NCBI GenBank assembly: GCA_002633005.1
Contig: NMRA01000003.1
Span: 1,712,806-1,776,805, forward strand
Reading direction: 5' to 3'
DNA: 64,000 bases
Origin: Phoronis australis
Lineage: Eukaryota; Phoronida; Phoronidae
The notes under the pieces were generated by a model, which worked only from the letters and a program-made list of their open reading frames with translations, was not told the DNA's origin and ran no database searches. This document shows positions 11,744-22,507 of this stretch, one piece after another; position 1 is the first letter of the stretch; every line of letters starts with the position of its first letter. The translations under genes were made by a program, and so were the position numbers.

Positions 11744-13770
11744 ATATGTATTTTATAATAGTTGAGAGGCTCTTTATATTGAAAAATTCAGCTAGAATCT
11801 CAGTAGGTAGTTTTTTGTTTGTCCTAACCCTCATTGAGCTGTGCCAACCCATCTGACAAATACACTGCTCTTTATGTCAGGTGTGAGTGAGGATGAAGCA
11901 GTCTCACATCGTCTTTATAACCTGGAGCTGATCGAGTTTGGAGGTGGAGTCAACTTTATTCTGCTCATGCCTCCTGCTGACTCTGTGTGCAGCGTACCTT
12001 GCCATAGTGAAGACATGACAGAGAGGCAAGATTGTCTAGCTCTACCCGTTCAAGTCTTTGAAATGAGTAAGTGCACACCTGTGTGCTCCTAGTTGAGTAA
12101 TGCTACAGAAGTGACTTTGAGGAAGTAATGTTGACACCCTTTAATGCTTCTGAAATGACATGAATATTTTTTTATAGAAAGCATTTAAGTTCATAGTTCT
12201 AAGAATGACGTCATTGAAATGAATTTCCACTTCATTTACAGAAAATGTTGCAGTGAATGCCCTTTAAAAGATTATCTACATAACTGGCTTAGTGCTGCCT
12301 TCTTTGGTTTGTTGTGCTATTGTAATATCATTTGTGCAGGTCAAGTGTGGTTAACCTCACATGGTCTTTCCTTCACAAGTTATTAGTCAGGTCATTAGAC
12401 TGTAAAGTGCTAGGCCAGCTGGGTAGTGGAGGCCACTGTCTCAGTGGGACTGGCCTAATACAAAAGGCCAGCTCACAGCATGCCACAGAACATTGACTTG
12501 GCTTATACTGTCTTTGGAAAGCTGCCAACTTTGTCCACACTAGTACAACATACAGTTGATTTACTTGCTGTATTTATATAAAATGTCATTTTGCAAGTAA
12601 GTGCTCTTGAGATAAATATCAGTTTAGCATTCATGGCACAAACATAACCTCCCAAAAGGAACAGTTGATTTTACCACAGGAATTTAAAATCATTTTTATA
12701 CCTTACTTCACGTTTTTATTTCTCTGTTCAATCTTTACGGCAAGTAATTAATGGGATCGTTGCTCGTTTATTCCAGTCCACATGTGCACGTATCAGTATG
12801 AGTTCATCAGTCGTTACTCGCGACTCTCCTCCATTCTGGAGATGGACCTTCATCTAGCCCAACTGGCACAGAGACAAGCCTTCTCCACAGATGAATTGGC
12901 CACAGCTAAAGACCGTCTAGAACAACTGTCTCAGTTTCAGAACACCCTAGATGATGCCTGGCGTGGTATGCGCTGGACAATTGATGTAATAACAAATGCT
13001 AGAGACAAAGCAAGCAACTGCGGTATACCGCTGGGTGTGTTATTCGCTCCACCACCGAGCCCCGAGGACTCACCATTCATGAACCGTAAAGAGGCTGAAA
13101 CAGACCTACACTCGGAGCATAGTGACACTGGCTATCAGAGTGATCGTAGTTCTACGTCCACTGGCATCCACGATGGTCAGTCAGTCAAGAACGGCTACAT
13201 GTCTGATGTCAACTCAAATACTAAGGAAGTGGCATCACACAGTCAGGCCAGTAACCAGAGTGGCATTCTACGTGTGTATGCAGCCTACGATACAGGTATA
13301 CACCATAGTCTGCTAGCTTTCTACTGAAAACCACTGCTTAATTATAAAGTGGTTATCAACATGCATGAAATTGTTAGCCCAAATTCGTTTTGGCCCAAAT
13401 TTCTAGTCACTTTCTCAGCTCTCCTCACAACACTCTCTATCATTACTATTGATTGGTTGCAGGTCTTGCTAAGGGGACAAGTGTCAAGCTGCACGTTACA
13501 GTGAGGACAACATCACGAGAGGTGGTCAATTTAGTGATTGAGCAGCTGAACAAGGCAGCGTGCCTGAAGGGACTTAAACCAGTCACCTATTCTGAAGAGG
13601 AATTTGAGGACTATTGCCTGGTGGCTGTGCTTGGTGCTAGGGAGCGGGTATTGAGAGACGATTATCAGCCGCTCCAGTTACAGAACCCTTGGACAAAGGG
13701 ACGTTTGTTTGTTAGACAGGTCAACAATGTGTTGGCCGCTCTTGAACAAGTTCAGTCCACAACTGTGTGA
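484..13770 (+). CDS. ANKFN1: ANKFN1/Nmf9 (wide awake)-like protein, FN3 and RA-like domains
   Basis: Eleven exons join in one frame: 484-534, 752-830, 5512-5625, 6169-6357, 7475-7811, 8750-9002, 9284-9499, 10634-10922, 11881-12066, 12777-13295, 13463-13770 (2541 nt, 846 aa plus stop). The protein matches the ANKFN1 family: a FN3 domain at about residues 44-145 (NSAVVTKYK, VEWS, GTRYYVRVTAWNIKGYGPP), the conserved central region (IVEVDEN, GLYLGYLKL, VSREEWEWLQ), and near the C terminus a Ras-association-like segment (SVKLHVTVRTTSREVVNLVI). Family members act in neuronal excitability, circadian and vestibular function; the role here is inferred from homology. No ankyrin repeats lie in the window, so the ATG at 484 either starts a short isoform or this exon is internal and the ankyrin exons lie upstream. 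The exon at 7475 uses the second of two close AGs, because the first (7469-7470) gives an in-frame stop. Confidence 0.87.
942..1174. mobile_element. Decayed short copy of the CAGGGCTTGG-ended DNA transposon
   Basis: The left end CAAAGCTTGGAATTTTCC and right end CATTCCAAGCCCTG are inverted repeats matching the elements at 7981-8514 and 61277-62286. The copy is flanked by an exact 6-bp direct repeat AAAAAT (936-941 and 1175-1180). It is a 233-bp internally deleted copy in an ANKFN1 intron. Confidence 0.75.
2030..5312. repeat. Diverged ~1.6-1.7 kb tandem duplication in ANKFN1 intron 2
   Basis: Copy A (about 2030-3717) and copy B (about 3718-5312) share the same order of segments: GTTAGTCGAC near the start, the TTTACAATTTTCATTGGGCTC stretch, the GGCTCAGCTGAGTCAGCAG stretch, GATGAGTCGCTTGCTT, and the ending CACATTCACGGTTCAATCGG ... 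AGCTTCCCAAGA. Copies differ by many substitutions and indels, so the duplication is old. I see no coding function; the small ORFs inside are not conserved in frame. Confidence 0.8.
5751..6132. repeat. Recent ~190-bp tandem duplication before an ANKFN1 acceptor
   Basis: 5751-5937 and 5938-6132 are almost identical; the differences seen are an extra A and the length of a TA run. The duplicated segment ends with GGCTATTGTTT about 35 bp upstream of the exon acceptor at 6168, so the second copy supplies the DNA just upstream of this exon. Confidence 0.85.
6586..6742. repeat. 22-bp minisatellite
   Basis: About seven tandem units of TGACAAATTTACTTGTAGAG plus two variable bases (TG or CG), with one shortened unit (TTACTGGAGAGCG). 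It lies in the ANKFN1 intron after the FN3 exon. Confidence 0.9.
7981..8514. mobile_element. CAGGGCTTGG-ended nonautonomous DNA transposon, 6-bp TSD
   Basis: The ends CAGGGCTTGGAAT and ATTCCAAGCCCTG are perfect inverted repeats, flanked by an exact GCCTTA direct repeat (7975-7980 and 8515-8520). The interior repeats TTTCCGC and CGCGG motifs. Two short open stretches occur in the same order as in the copy at 61277: an ATG at 8226 (begins [10 protein letters not shown]) and, after a long T tract and TAG at 8396-8398, an open segment ending in TGA at 8462. The ends resemble hAT (CAGGG), and a 6-bp duplication fits hAT variants or IS3EU; no transposase is visible. Confidence 0.85.
9645..10130. 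repeat. Diverged ~130-145-bp tandem repeat with everted TCAAGGTCA sites
   Basis: Three diverged units begin near 9760, 9903 and 10031 (TTCATATT-like starts followed by a T-G-AGATGT stretch). Two of them contain TGACCTTGA, eight bases, then TCAAGGTCA or TCAAGGCCA (9817-9842 and 9960-9985). The array lies in the ANKFN1 intron between exons 9284-9499 and 10634-10922. Confidence 0.6.
10277..10648 (+). repeat. ~43-bp minisatellite running into an ANKFN1 exon
   Basis: About eight units of a CTAGTCTTATTGTTATCTGT / CTACTGGACATGATACTATA pattern. The last unit contains the true acceptor TTTACAG at 10633 and the first codons of the exon (GACATGATACTATA, Asp-Met-Ile-Leu-Tyr). Most other units carry TGG where the splice AG should be; one (near 10545, CCATAGGACAAG) retains an AG. 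Confidence 0.85.
10993..11137. mobile_element. CATGGGCGG-ended MITE of two half-units
   Basis: The element begins CATGGGTGGCGC and ends GCGCCGCCCATG, an inverted repeat. It contains two tandem halves, each with a G-rich run, a TTTAGCCCCC or TAAACCCCCC segment and ACTTTTTTCAGTGCT. Related copies are at 43833-43974 and 47510-47651. No coding capacity. Confidence 0.75.
11692..11754. repeat. TA/TG microsatellite
   Basis: An uninterrupted TA run followed by GTGTGTGTGTATATG, in the intron before the ANKFN1 exon at 11881. Confidence 0.9.
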
Positions 13771-13938
13771 ACAATGTGTTGGCTGCTCTTGAACAAGTTC
13801 AGTCCACAACTGTGTGAACAATGTGTTGAACAAGTTCAGTCCACAACTGTGTGAACAATGTGTTGGCTGCTCTTGAACAAGTTCAGTCCACAACAGTGTG
13901 AACAATGTGTTGAACAAGTTCAGTCCACAACTGTGTGA
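13722..13938 (+). repeat. Minisatellite born from the last codons of ANKFN1
   Basis: Five tandem units of AACAATGTGTTGG...GAACAAGTTCAGTCCACAACTGTGTG, long units about 47 bp and short ones lacking the GGCTGCTCTT part. The first unit is coding (Asn-Asn-Val-Leu-Ala-Ala-Leu-Glu-Gln-Val-Gln-Ser-Thr-Thr-Val) and contains the TGA stop at 13768-13770; the rest is 3' UTR. Confidence 0.9.
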
Positions 13939-15400
13939 GAGTCACACTTATCAACGGGTCATTTATCACTGGTCATTTTTAGACAAACCCTTAATCTCTT
14001 ATTGACATTAAGTTATTTTTTTCGATTGAACTAGTTAAACTGTATTTGTGTCTCTATTGAAAATGCGTACCTGCTATGTTGGTCAATGTTAACGACTTAT
14101 CCATTAACCATCTTGCACCATATTTACAAAGCATCAATTTTGACACTGCCTCAAAATATTCCACTCACATCAATTTAACTCATGGTAGAAAAGTGACTAC
14201 TGGTAACCCTTCACTTATTTCGCATAAAAATAACTTGAATAACAGCAAAAAAAAACCCATTTCTGTAGCCTGCAAATACGGACTACTAGTACCCAAGTTA
14301 CTATAAATGATCCATATTTCACCAGATGGTGTTTACGACAGCTCTTTAACACACTTAACTAACGGTTGTCAAGAGTGAAACTATGAATGTTCATTTTTTT
14401 ACTTAAGAAACCTGAAAATTTTTAATTCTAATTTGCAATATTGTGTGCTTAATTGGTGAAGAATTACCATCTAGTTTCCATGCAGGGAAAACTGACGGAT
14501 ACCGAAAACATAGAGCAAGCTATGGAAGACTGTAATTAGGCTTTGTTTTCCACCATTTTATCGTAGCTACCTATGGTGTATTCATTCCAGTAATTTTGTG
14601 TTCCGTCTCAGTTCAGGCTATTGCACAGCACCCCTTGTACATTCACCTTTAACTCGACTTCAGTCATTTGCAATGCATTGTGGGATACCAGTCACACAGA
14701 AAAGGTATGCCTACATTTCTGGCCAACAGGTGGCATGGATGACTGATATTCCACAAATCACTGCGAAAAGGTCAATAGCACAAGCACTAGGCTCTTGTAG
14801 TTTCCAAGAGCTAAAATTTTGTGTTCACGCATGCCTCAGTTGTTCGACCGATTTGGTTTACTTCTTGAACAAATGTCACGAGGAAATTATTTATTACTCG
14901 ATATTTGCACAGATTGAAATCAACTTAAGTGTGAATTTGGCTAAACATGTCAAAGTGGCGTAGACCAGAGTTCAAAATAAATGTGATATAACAATGAGTA
15001 GAAGTTGTTACTGTGGTCCAGTATCATACACCTAAGAGATATAGGTAGGATCTTGTGGCGACAAATAAATTGTCAATTGATTGTTCTTTAACAAAACTGC
15101 ATTTCTTATTATATAACACCTGTCTGAATGTGTTGAAGAGCTCCTGGAGCAAGACCCACCTTCTCTTGTTGTGCAACTGCTAGAATTAAACATGTTTTGC
15201 AGCAGGTATTTTGAAAAAACATGGTGATTGCCTATAACCTACATGACCAAGTGTGTAGTGGAAAAAAATCTAGTCGGTTTCACACGAATACCTGCGACAA
15301 TATAATATGCGAATTTGTCTGTCATTTAACTAAACAAGCCAATTGAAAAATCATGAACACGTTACATTCTGCAGAACACAGTACATAAAACAATGTGAAA
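13939..15400. other. 3' UTR and intergenic DNA downstream of ANKFN1
   Basis: No supported gene. AATAAA occurs at 14976-14981 and again near 15063 on the plus strand, candidate poly(A) signals for ANKFN1. A 121-codon open frame at 14598-14963 lies just before the first signal; its composition is unremarkable and I treat it as UTR. On the minus strand, TTTATT near 15413 (AATAAA in reverse) is a candidate poly(A) signal for the gene at 15921-20487. Confidence 0.4.
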
Positions 15401-15920
15401 CTGAAAAAATCCATTTATTATATACATTTTGCTACACTTGTTTATCGGACTACATTTACAACTTCAGGTTAACTGTCGCAGTCATGGCATAAAAAAAAAG
15501 ATTGCCCGTCAAAATATCCAACAAGTGACGTTAAACTTGTATAACGCCTACTAGAGTAGCCCATCAATACAAATGAAATAGTTGGCTAGGCATCATCAAC
15601 GGAGTATTCAATGTATGTTGCTTTAATAATGTTTCTCTGTTGATGACGTCACTCACTTGGTTCAATTAATGAATTATTTGTCTATTCCAGCACAGTGCAA
15701 GGTACAATTTAAAAGTGTCTATTTCATGTTCAGACTTAATTAAAAACAAAAATGTAAAAAAGTAAGTCTGCTGGATTTTCATAAGAGTACGCAAAGCACT
15801 CGACATACCGGTACACTTTTTACATTTGAAGCTATCGTGGTTATACTTTAATTGTTCAACACACTTTTCTTCAGACCATTCACAAACTAATTACAATAAA
15901 TAATAATCTAAAAGTCCTCC

Positions 15921-18900
15921 TCATTTACTGATTGTATACAGAAATTCATCCTTGGGGTTTTCTACATCTTCCGGACGCCTCACTGAAAACAACAGGTAAA
16001 AGAAGTGAGAAACTGAAAGAGTACGGTAAACTCCAGAAAGAGATCCACTAATTAGAGGCCACATTTCTTAACAAAACAATAAATATCAGGTGCTCAAAAT
16101 AAAACAAAGTTTTACAAAAAATTACAAATTCAAAGAAATATTCTACAGTTAAATTTTCCAAAAATATGAACCGTGGCAAAAACAGCAGTTTAATTCTTTC
16201 ATAAGATCAACTCTTCACAAAAGTTTGCACATGTAGGTTTCATTAATTGGGATATACATAACAAATAAAAATTTGCATGCATTGTTAATCAACGACTACA
16301 ACCATTCTTTTTTCAAATGGAATTCTCAAGGACAATTTTACATCACAGTGCAGTAATGAGTACAAAGAAATAATAACCAATATTGTATTGATATAACTTT
16401 TAGCATCAAACGAGATGACTTGGTGCAAATTCATTCCCTGGCAGTTGCTATTCATAGCACCTTCACAAAATGTACCCATGGACGTTACATACTACTAGAT
16501 CAGTGTGCAGTCAAGTTTACATACTACTAGATCAGTGTGCAGTCAGGTTTACAATGGCCAATGTGTATTGAATGTAATCAGCTACTTTCATCACAAAGAT
16601 CTGTTTTCTTAAATATTTGTTTACATGTTATCTGTAAATTTTCAAAATCCTTTGATCACAGAATCTTAAAATGTTTACCAAAATATTGCCCAGATATTCA
16701 TTACCACAGATTTAATACTAAAAATCAAGATTTTTAATGGAAATTGCAGTTATTTCCAAAAACATGATTGTTTGCGTGGAATTAGCAACAACACTGAGGA
16801 TTTTCTTTTAAGGCCTTATAGCCAGAGAACTCCCCTGTCAAAAATGAACAAGTCAACATTCCTTGAAAAAATCTTGATTTTTGATGGTTGCACTCTAGAG
16901 TAAAATGTCTTTAAAATAAAATCTCAAACATACTTATTGTACTTAACAGAATAAAGAAAACAAATTTGCAACTCATGTTTGAGAAAAATACGGTGGAAAT
17001 TTAAAAATAAGCCAACTAGCCATTTCTGATATCTGATGCTCCGTAGTAAGCCAAATTTAAATATTTTGTAAAGATCCAACAGAAAACTTAAAGGAACATT
17101 GTCGGCAATATTTTTCAAAAATGAGCACCAGCCCGGATTCGAACCCTCTAGGTCCCTAGTAGCAGCCAAATGCTCTGGCACTGAGCCAAATTTGACAAAG
17201 TAAATAACTGAGTATTTAAGAGTATTTACATGAAAACAACATCGGCACGATTTCAGCGAATGTCTGTCAGACAATGGTGTGAATTGGCGCTTTGTAATAC
17301 AAGAGCAACGCGGAGCGTTGAAATGCGCCCACAAATGCATTGCAAATGTTGTGCATTTAGGGTTGCTTATTTGTATCATAAAATGGGCACTAGATTGAGC
17401 AAAAACATACAATCCGTCCGAAAATGGGAACATGTCATTGCTTCTTTAATAGAAAGCTATACACCAAATTCCAAATTTCATAGAAATCCGCCAAGGAACT
17501 TCAGAGAAACAAAGGAAAACAGAATAAAATGAAATTGCCATTAGGGGCACAATGTTCATTGGATCTGGCTGAAAGTTGTCATTGTCTGTTGTTCACTTCA
17601 TATAAATACACTTACTAAATTTAATAAAGATGCTCCAGTGGGTTTAGGAGATACAGCTATAGGCGCAAAACAGAACAAAACTACCAGTAGAGTAGAGTAG
17701 TCAAAGTCGTCATCATCAACCGTCCTCTTCACACTGAGAATATATATGCCAATTTTCAAAACCATCCTTAGAATTATTTGGTTGATACAGAGGTAGACGC
17801 CAAAAAAACAGACTCGAAAACACCAAAAATGGTGCAAATTACCTTGATTCTATCCAAAAACGGGAGGATAGCGTCATCTCATCAATAGATGCCCGTATTC
17901 AAATTTTTTTGAAAATCTGTTGAGGACCCTTGAAGATACAGAGGTAAACGTAAAACTTAAATTGCCACCAGGGGGCATACCAGTACTCAGATCCATCCCA
18001 AAATCATTGTCCTTCGTTGTCAACATTTAAATACACTTCTTAAATTTAGTAAAGATCCTACAGAGATACAGCTATGGGCGCAAAAAAGAAACAGCCACTA
18101 GGAGGGGCCACAGTAGTCAAAGTCATCGGAAAATCATCGTCAGCCGTCCACTTCATAGTAAAAACATATATGCCAATTTTCACAATTATCCTGAAAGCGG
18201 TTTGGTTGATAGAGGAGTGGACGCCAAAAAACAGACTCAAAAACAGTAAAAATGGCCACTAGGTAGCACAAACTACGTCGAATCCATCTGAAAATGGAAA
18301 GATAGCGTCACCTCACTAACAGAAGCCAGTATGCCAAATTTTATGAAAATACGTTGAGGACCTTTGAAGATACAGAGAAAAAAATTAAATTGCCACTAGG
18401 TGGCACACCAGTAGTCCGATCTCACCGAAAGTTGTCGTCGTCCATTGTAAACATCATATAAATGCACTAACTAAATTTAGTAAAGATGCTGCAAAAGGGT
18501 TTAGGAGATAAAGCCCTAGGCGCAAAAAACAAAACTGCCACTACGAGGCGCCACAGTAGTTGAACCGTCCTCTTCGTAGTAAGAACATACATGTCAATTT
18601 TCACAATCATGCTCAGAACAGTTTGTTTGATAGAGGGGTGGACGTCAAAAAACAGACTCGAAAATAGTAAAGATGGCCACTAGGTGGCGCAAACTACATC
18701 GAATCCATCTGAAAACGGGAGGATGTCGTCGTTTCACTAATCGATGCCTATACCAAATTTCATGAAAATAACATGAGGACCTTTGAAGATACAGAGGTAA
18801 CGTAAAAAACTAAAATTGCCACCAGGGGGCACACCGGTAGTCAGACACATCTGAAAGTTCGCTCATGATGTCCTATCCATGTAAGGAACACATATAAATA

Positions 18901-20487
18901 TGTGGGCGCATAAAAATCACAAAAACAAAACAAATTTTGTTGTTTTACAGCTCTGATCTAAGCTAACGACTTCAAGACGTCATAACAATAACCAAAACCA
19001 CTAACAATAATCAAAAATGAGTTTTTTGATGGAAAACCAATAATTTGCGTTGCCATTAATTGCAAAAGCAGTTAGGTTCGTGGCTTTAGTGTTTGTTGAT
19101 CACTGTGAGAAACCTTAATTGGTGTTCTATTCAGCNNNNNNCCCCCCCCCCCCGCCATTCTATACAACTGTGTTTTGGTATTTCCTCCTTTGTTCTCGTT
19201 GTTACTCAATATGACAGGAAAAAGTACGGCAGCACTTAATAGGATTAAGTGATCTACCATGTCAAACTCTGATTACACAAATACATGTAACAATGTTACG
19301 GCAGTATTATATCATTAAACGAGAGCAATGCACAGTGTTGAACTATGCTTATAACTGCACCGCAAATGATATGCTTCTTGGAAACATATATCAAATTTCA
19401 TCAAGACTAATCAAAGAAATACACTTGGTACATATATTAAGGCACACGCAAAAAATAAAATTTTCCACCAAGGAGCACCACAGTAGTTCGACTCGACCAA
19501 AAGACAAAGCCATACTCATCTCAATGGCATCACAGCTCTGAGAGTCTTTAATGACTTTGTGGATAGAGAAGCAAACGCCAAAAAAACAAATGCAGCAATG
19601 ATAAAAATGGCAACGAGGGGTTGCAGTTTATGTAGAATCCATGAGCCCTCCAAAAATCAGAAGGTGTCACCATCCCTTAAATCAAATGGCCTTTGCTAAA
19701 TTTTACGTAAATCCGTTGAGGAACTCGTTAGATATAAACTAAGGTCGATATGAAAAAACAAATTCTTTTAAGGGGTACAGCGGTAGTCAAATCTGACCAG
19801 AAATTCAGTCATGCCATATCATCAATCATAGCAACACGTCTGCAACATTTGATGAATACCCATCAGTAGACACCAGTAAAAAAAGATGGCGGCATTGTGC
19901 ATAAAAACAAAGGTCATTTCCCAACTTTTGATTTAGCTTAAAATGAGAAAGAAGCCTGACAACATACCGATGTAATGGTGTCGATAGCGGAACATTTCTC
20001 CTGAATCAAAATGAGTCTGTCTCCAGTAGACACCGTAAGCACCAATAGCAAGTCCTAGTAAACAAAGAGGAATAGATTTGGAAAATAACATTGTCATCAT
20101 CAATGGTGAACTCAGAAGCCATCAAATTATTGAAACTCAGCAAGGTACAATGGACATGTAGTATGCATATCTCAATTGTAGTTGACAAAAATTTGTTATT
20201 AGATTTAAAATTCCTTTCATCACGAAAAGGTAAAATGGTAAAATATCTTTCGATCACTTGTTTTCTGGTTTTTGTAACTATAGCCAATTGCAGGGTACAA
20301 GACTAGAGATTAGACCTTTTTACTTAGTCTTGTAGTACCTCATGGTGCACAAGACACCAAACCTCAATCGCTACTAAATAAACACATTCAAGTTGTCCAA
20401 TAATTCTGTACCTACCAGTGACACCTAGACAACAGGAGACCATCACATCAGGAATCTCATGCCAGCCTTGTTTCCACAGCTGGGACA
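15921..20487 (-). CDS. Probable mitochondrial complex I small accessory subunit (NDUFA3-like)
   Basis: Three minus-strand exons join in frame: 20487-20416, 20054-19968, 15982-15921 (stop TGA at 15921-15923). The product is about 73 aa: a short N-terminal segment with WKQGWHEIPDV, one hydrophobic helix (MVSCCLGVTGLAIGAYGVYW, about residues 16-35), then a charged tail with RYRHHYIVRRPEDV and PKDEF. The W-E-IPDV, single helix and RP-D pattern is what I associate with small single-span complex I accessory subunits of invertebrates, but I cannot separate NDUFA3 from related subunits with certainty. Frame analysis requires one base from an upstream exon before TG TCC CAG. If that base is A, the start codon is split as A|TG. 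The 5' exon was not found; it should lie between 20488 and 25400. Confidence 0.6.
16465..16552. repeat. Tandem duplication of a 32-bp unit
   Basis: TTACATACTACTAGATCAGTGTGCAGTCA occurs twice in direct succession (from about 16486 and 16518) in the long intron of the minus-strand gene. Confidence 0.85.
17123..17195 (-). mobile_element. tRNA-derived SINE head
   Basis: Read on the minus strand, TTGGCTCAGTGCCAGAGC contains an A-box-like sequence with a perfect D-stem (GCTC/GAGC), and GGTTCGAATCC is a perfect B box about 35 bases later, followed by CGGGCTGGTGCTC. The acceptor stem does not pair, so this is a decayed tRNA-like SINE promoter rather than a functional tRNA gene. Confidence 0.6.
17310..18880. 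repeat. ~143-bp tandem repeats in ~430-bp higher-order units, CTCF-like motif in each
   Basis: The array recurs with GATACAGAGGTAAACG, CAAATTTCATGAAAAT and GCCACTAGGGGGCAC-like motifs. A TTTAGGAGATACAGC-type landmark repeats near 17645, 18065 and 18490, giving a period of about 420-430 bp with three sub-units each. Good CTCF-core-like sites are at 17962-17977, 18391-18407, 18674-18690 (TGGCCACTAGGTGGCGC) and 18816-18832. It occupies the long intron of the minus-strand gene. The leader GCGGAGCGTTGAAATGCGCCCA near 17310 recurs near 36690 at the start of the other large array. Confidence 0.8.
18900..19960. repeat. Decayed repeat DNA with a poly-C run next to a small gap
   Basis: No gene seen. 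A short gap (19136-19141) is followed by about 11 C. From about 19440 to 19900 scattered, poorly matching units of the 143-bp repeat continue (CACCAAGGAGCACCACAGTAG, GATATAAACTAAGGTCG). Confidence 0.5.
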
Positions 20488-21786
20488 CTGAAACCAAGAA
20501 CTAATTGAAAGAGAACACTGAACTAAATACTCAGAAACTTGTTACTAGAATATAATAATCCGTAAAACTATCTGCATGATAACTGACATCTTAGCATCAT
20601 GTGGTCACAAATTAAATTAATTAAAATATTCTTTGAGAGTGACTGGTGAGCATATAAGTGTAGTTATTCCAAGCAATCTAAGATTGTGGTTTGGTGTGAC
20701 GGAGTTTTCACAAGAATATACGCTTGAAGCTTGTTGCACTGAGAATTACCTGAATGAAAATACTTGTGGTAGTTGGTAATGCGTTATTAATACAAGGCAC
20801 ACTAGAACAGTATGTGTGAAGAGTGAAGTTATAGAGGTGCTGCTGTTGCAGAACATTATCAAAGTGGTATCAAAAGTAACAGACAATTATTTATATTGGT
20901 CAACCATTATGAGGCCTTGTACGGAGGGAAGGTCTTCGTTCACGTCATTTTGACGAGTTAGAAAAGATTGTACTCCACTAGCCCCTGCAAACAACTACTC
21001 GACTCCAGAACCAAGATAGCTTATCTCGATCTTCAGAGCATAGAACCTCAGTGGTGTGGCACTAAGCCTGCGAATGGTGCCAAGGCCACATATTCCCCAT
21101 TTCATTTTTTACAGCTTAAGGAAAAATATGGTAAGTCTTCTGTTAGAATGCAAATGAATCAACCACGTTTTGCAGTCGGCCACAGAAGTGTTAATTTACA
21201 CCCAATTTAAAAATACCTCTTCTACCTAGTAAGTTGTCTGTTCATGGTGGCAGTCCTATCAAAAATGAGCATAGAGTGCAAATATTAATTTTCATAGTCT
21301 TGAGAATGCATAGTTAATTTACATTTACACAAAAATTTCAGTCATCAATTAATTTACTTACGTATGTATATTTTGAAGTGTAAGCGGGCCTTTAAATGCA
21401 ATAAGGTTGCGTTCCGTCTAAGAAACGAAATTTTGATTTATAGCGTGGACAGCTATTAAATTGGTCCAGCTTTTTCCTTACTCATACAAGAAGTAATATT
21501 TTGTAAAGAATTGACACTTCGTTATTCCTCTTGACCGTGCTCAACAAAGAAAATGACACCGAGATAAGTCAACTTGGGGAACCTGGTCTCAAACAATAAC
21601 AAAACATCAGTTTTATAACAGTAAGTGATTTGAATTGGAAATTCTTTTTTGGACAAAAGGATGAATTTATGGCCCCTTTAAATGTCTCTAGGCAATGAAC
21701 TCACTGACACTTAAGAGTTTGAGCAAGACCTCTTTCCAAAGCAACATATCTTAAATTATTTATACAGTTTTGTGTCGAGGCTAACC
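20488..21786. other. Intergenic DNA, no gene recognised
   Basis: AT-rich sequence without splice-linked coding segments. An 80-codon open frame at 20968-21210 (plus) has no recognisable features. The missing 5' exon of the complex I-like gene could be here or further upstream. Confidence 0.4.
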
Positions 21787-22507
21787 CAGGGCTTCATCTA
21801 GGATTTCGAACATAGGGTGTCCAAAATGGGGTTCCTAATATTCCAGGGCGTCCATGATTCCAACGCCGCATTACCCCCCCCCNTTATATTCTGTACAATG
21901 AGTCATCAAAGCTACAGTTACCAACAAAAGAAAAATGCACAGATGATGTTGGTTTATATTTTGACAACAGGTGTCACTGCTGCTCCATTTTAGACGCACA
22001 TAGAAAAGCATGAAACAGGCGAAAACTCAAACATTTTAAATGGGGATATTCTTGCGGCTCATCATATTATTAAAATAATGACATTTGTTTTGCTTTTGGT
22101 ATTTTCAAAAAAAGATGAAGTACATGAAATTACAGCTCTGAAACACCAGTTTGGAGTTAAGCAAGGTCCATGTCCCTATACAAAGTACAGAATGGCAGTG
22201 ACATGTGAATCTATTGAAAGCAGACACTCTGGCAACCAACCACGTGCTAATGATTGACAGGTCTACCAAATAGTTTGAATATTGCAACATTTTAAATACT
22301 TTGTATATTTCTTTCTGAGTTGAAAGGGCCAACTTCCCGCTTTGATTAACTGGGAGTCTTAGTAATCTTTCAATGTGGGTGTCCAAACTGGAGAAATTCT
22401 GATTGACAGGGCGTCCAAATGATACATTGGGCGTCCTTACCAGGGCGTCTACATTAGTGCTAGGGCGTCCAAATGGACGCCCAGGACGTACGCTGCATGA
22501 AGGCCTG
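21787..22507. mobile_element. hAT-like nonautonomous element, 8-bp TSD
   Basis: The ends CAGGGCTTCAT and ATGAAGGCCTG are imperfect inverted repeats, flanked by an exact 8-bp direct repeat GGCTAACC (21779-21786 and 22508-22515). CAGGG ends with an 8-bp duplication are typical of hAT transposons. Subterminal GGCGTCCA motifs recur several times at both ends (for example 22398-22480), as expected of transposase-binding repeats. No transposase is visible. Confidence 0.75.

Noticed and set aside
13678-13917. Minus-strand open frame with TELVQEQPTHCSHSC repeats
   Set aside because: It is antisense to the ANKFN1 terminal minisatellite.
14598-14963. 121-codon plus-strand open frame downstream of ANKFN1
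   Set aside because: No family resemblance, no splice partners, and it sits directly before AATAAA, so 3' UTR is more likely.
16924-17433. 169-codon minus-strand open frame
   Set aside because: It runs through a tRNA-derived SINE head and the start of the repeat array; a chance frame in repeat DNA.
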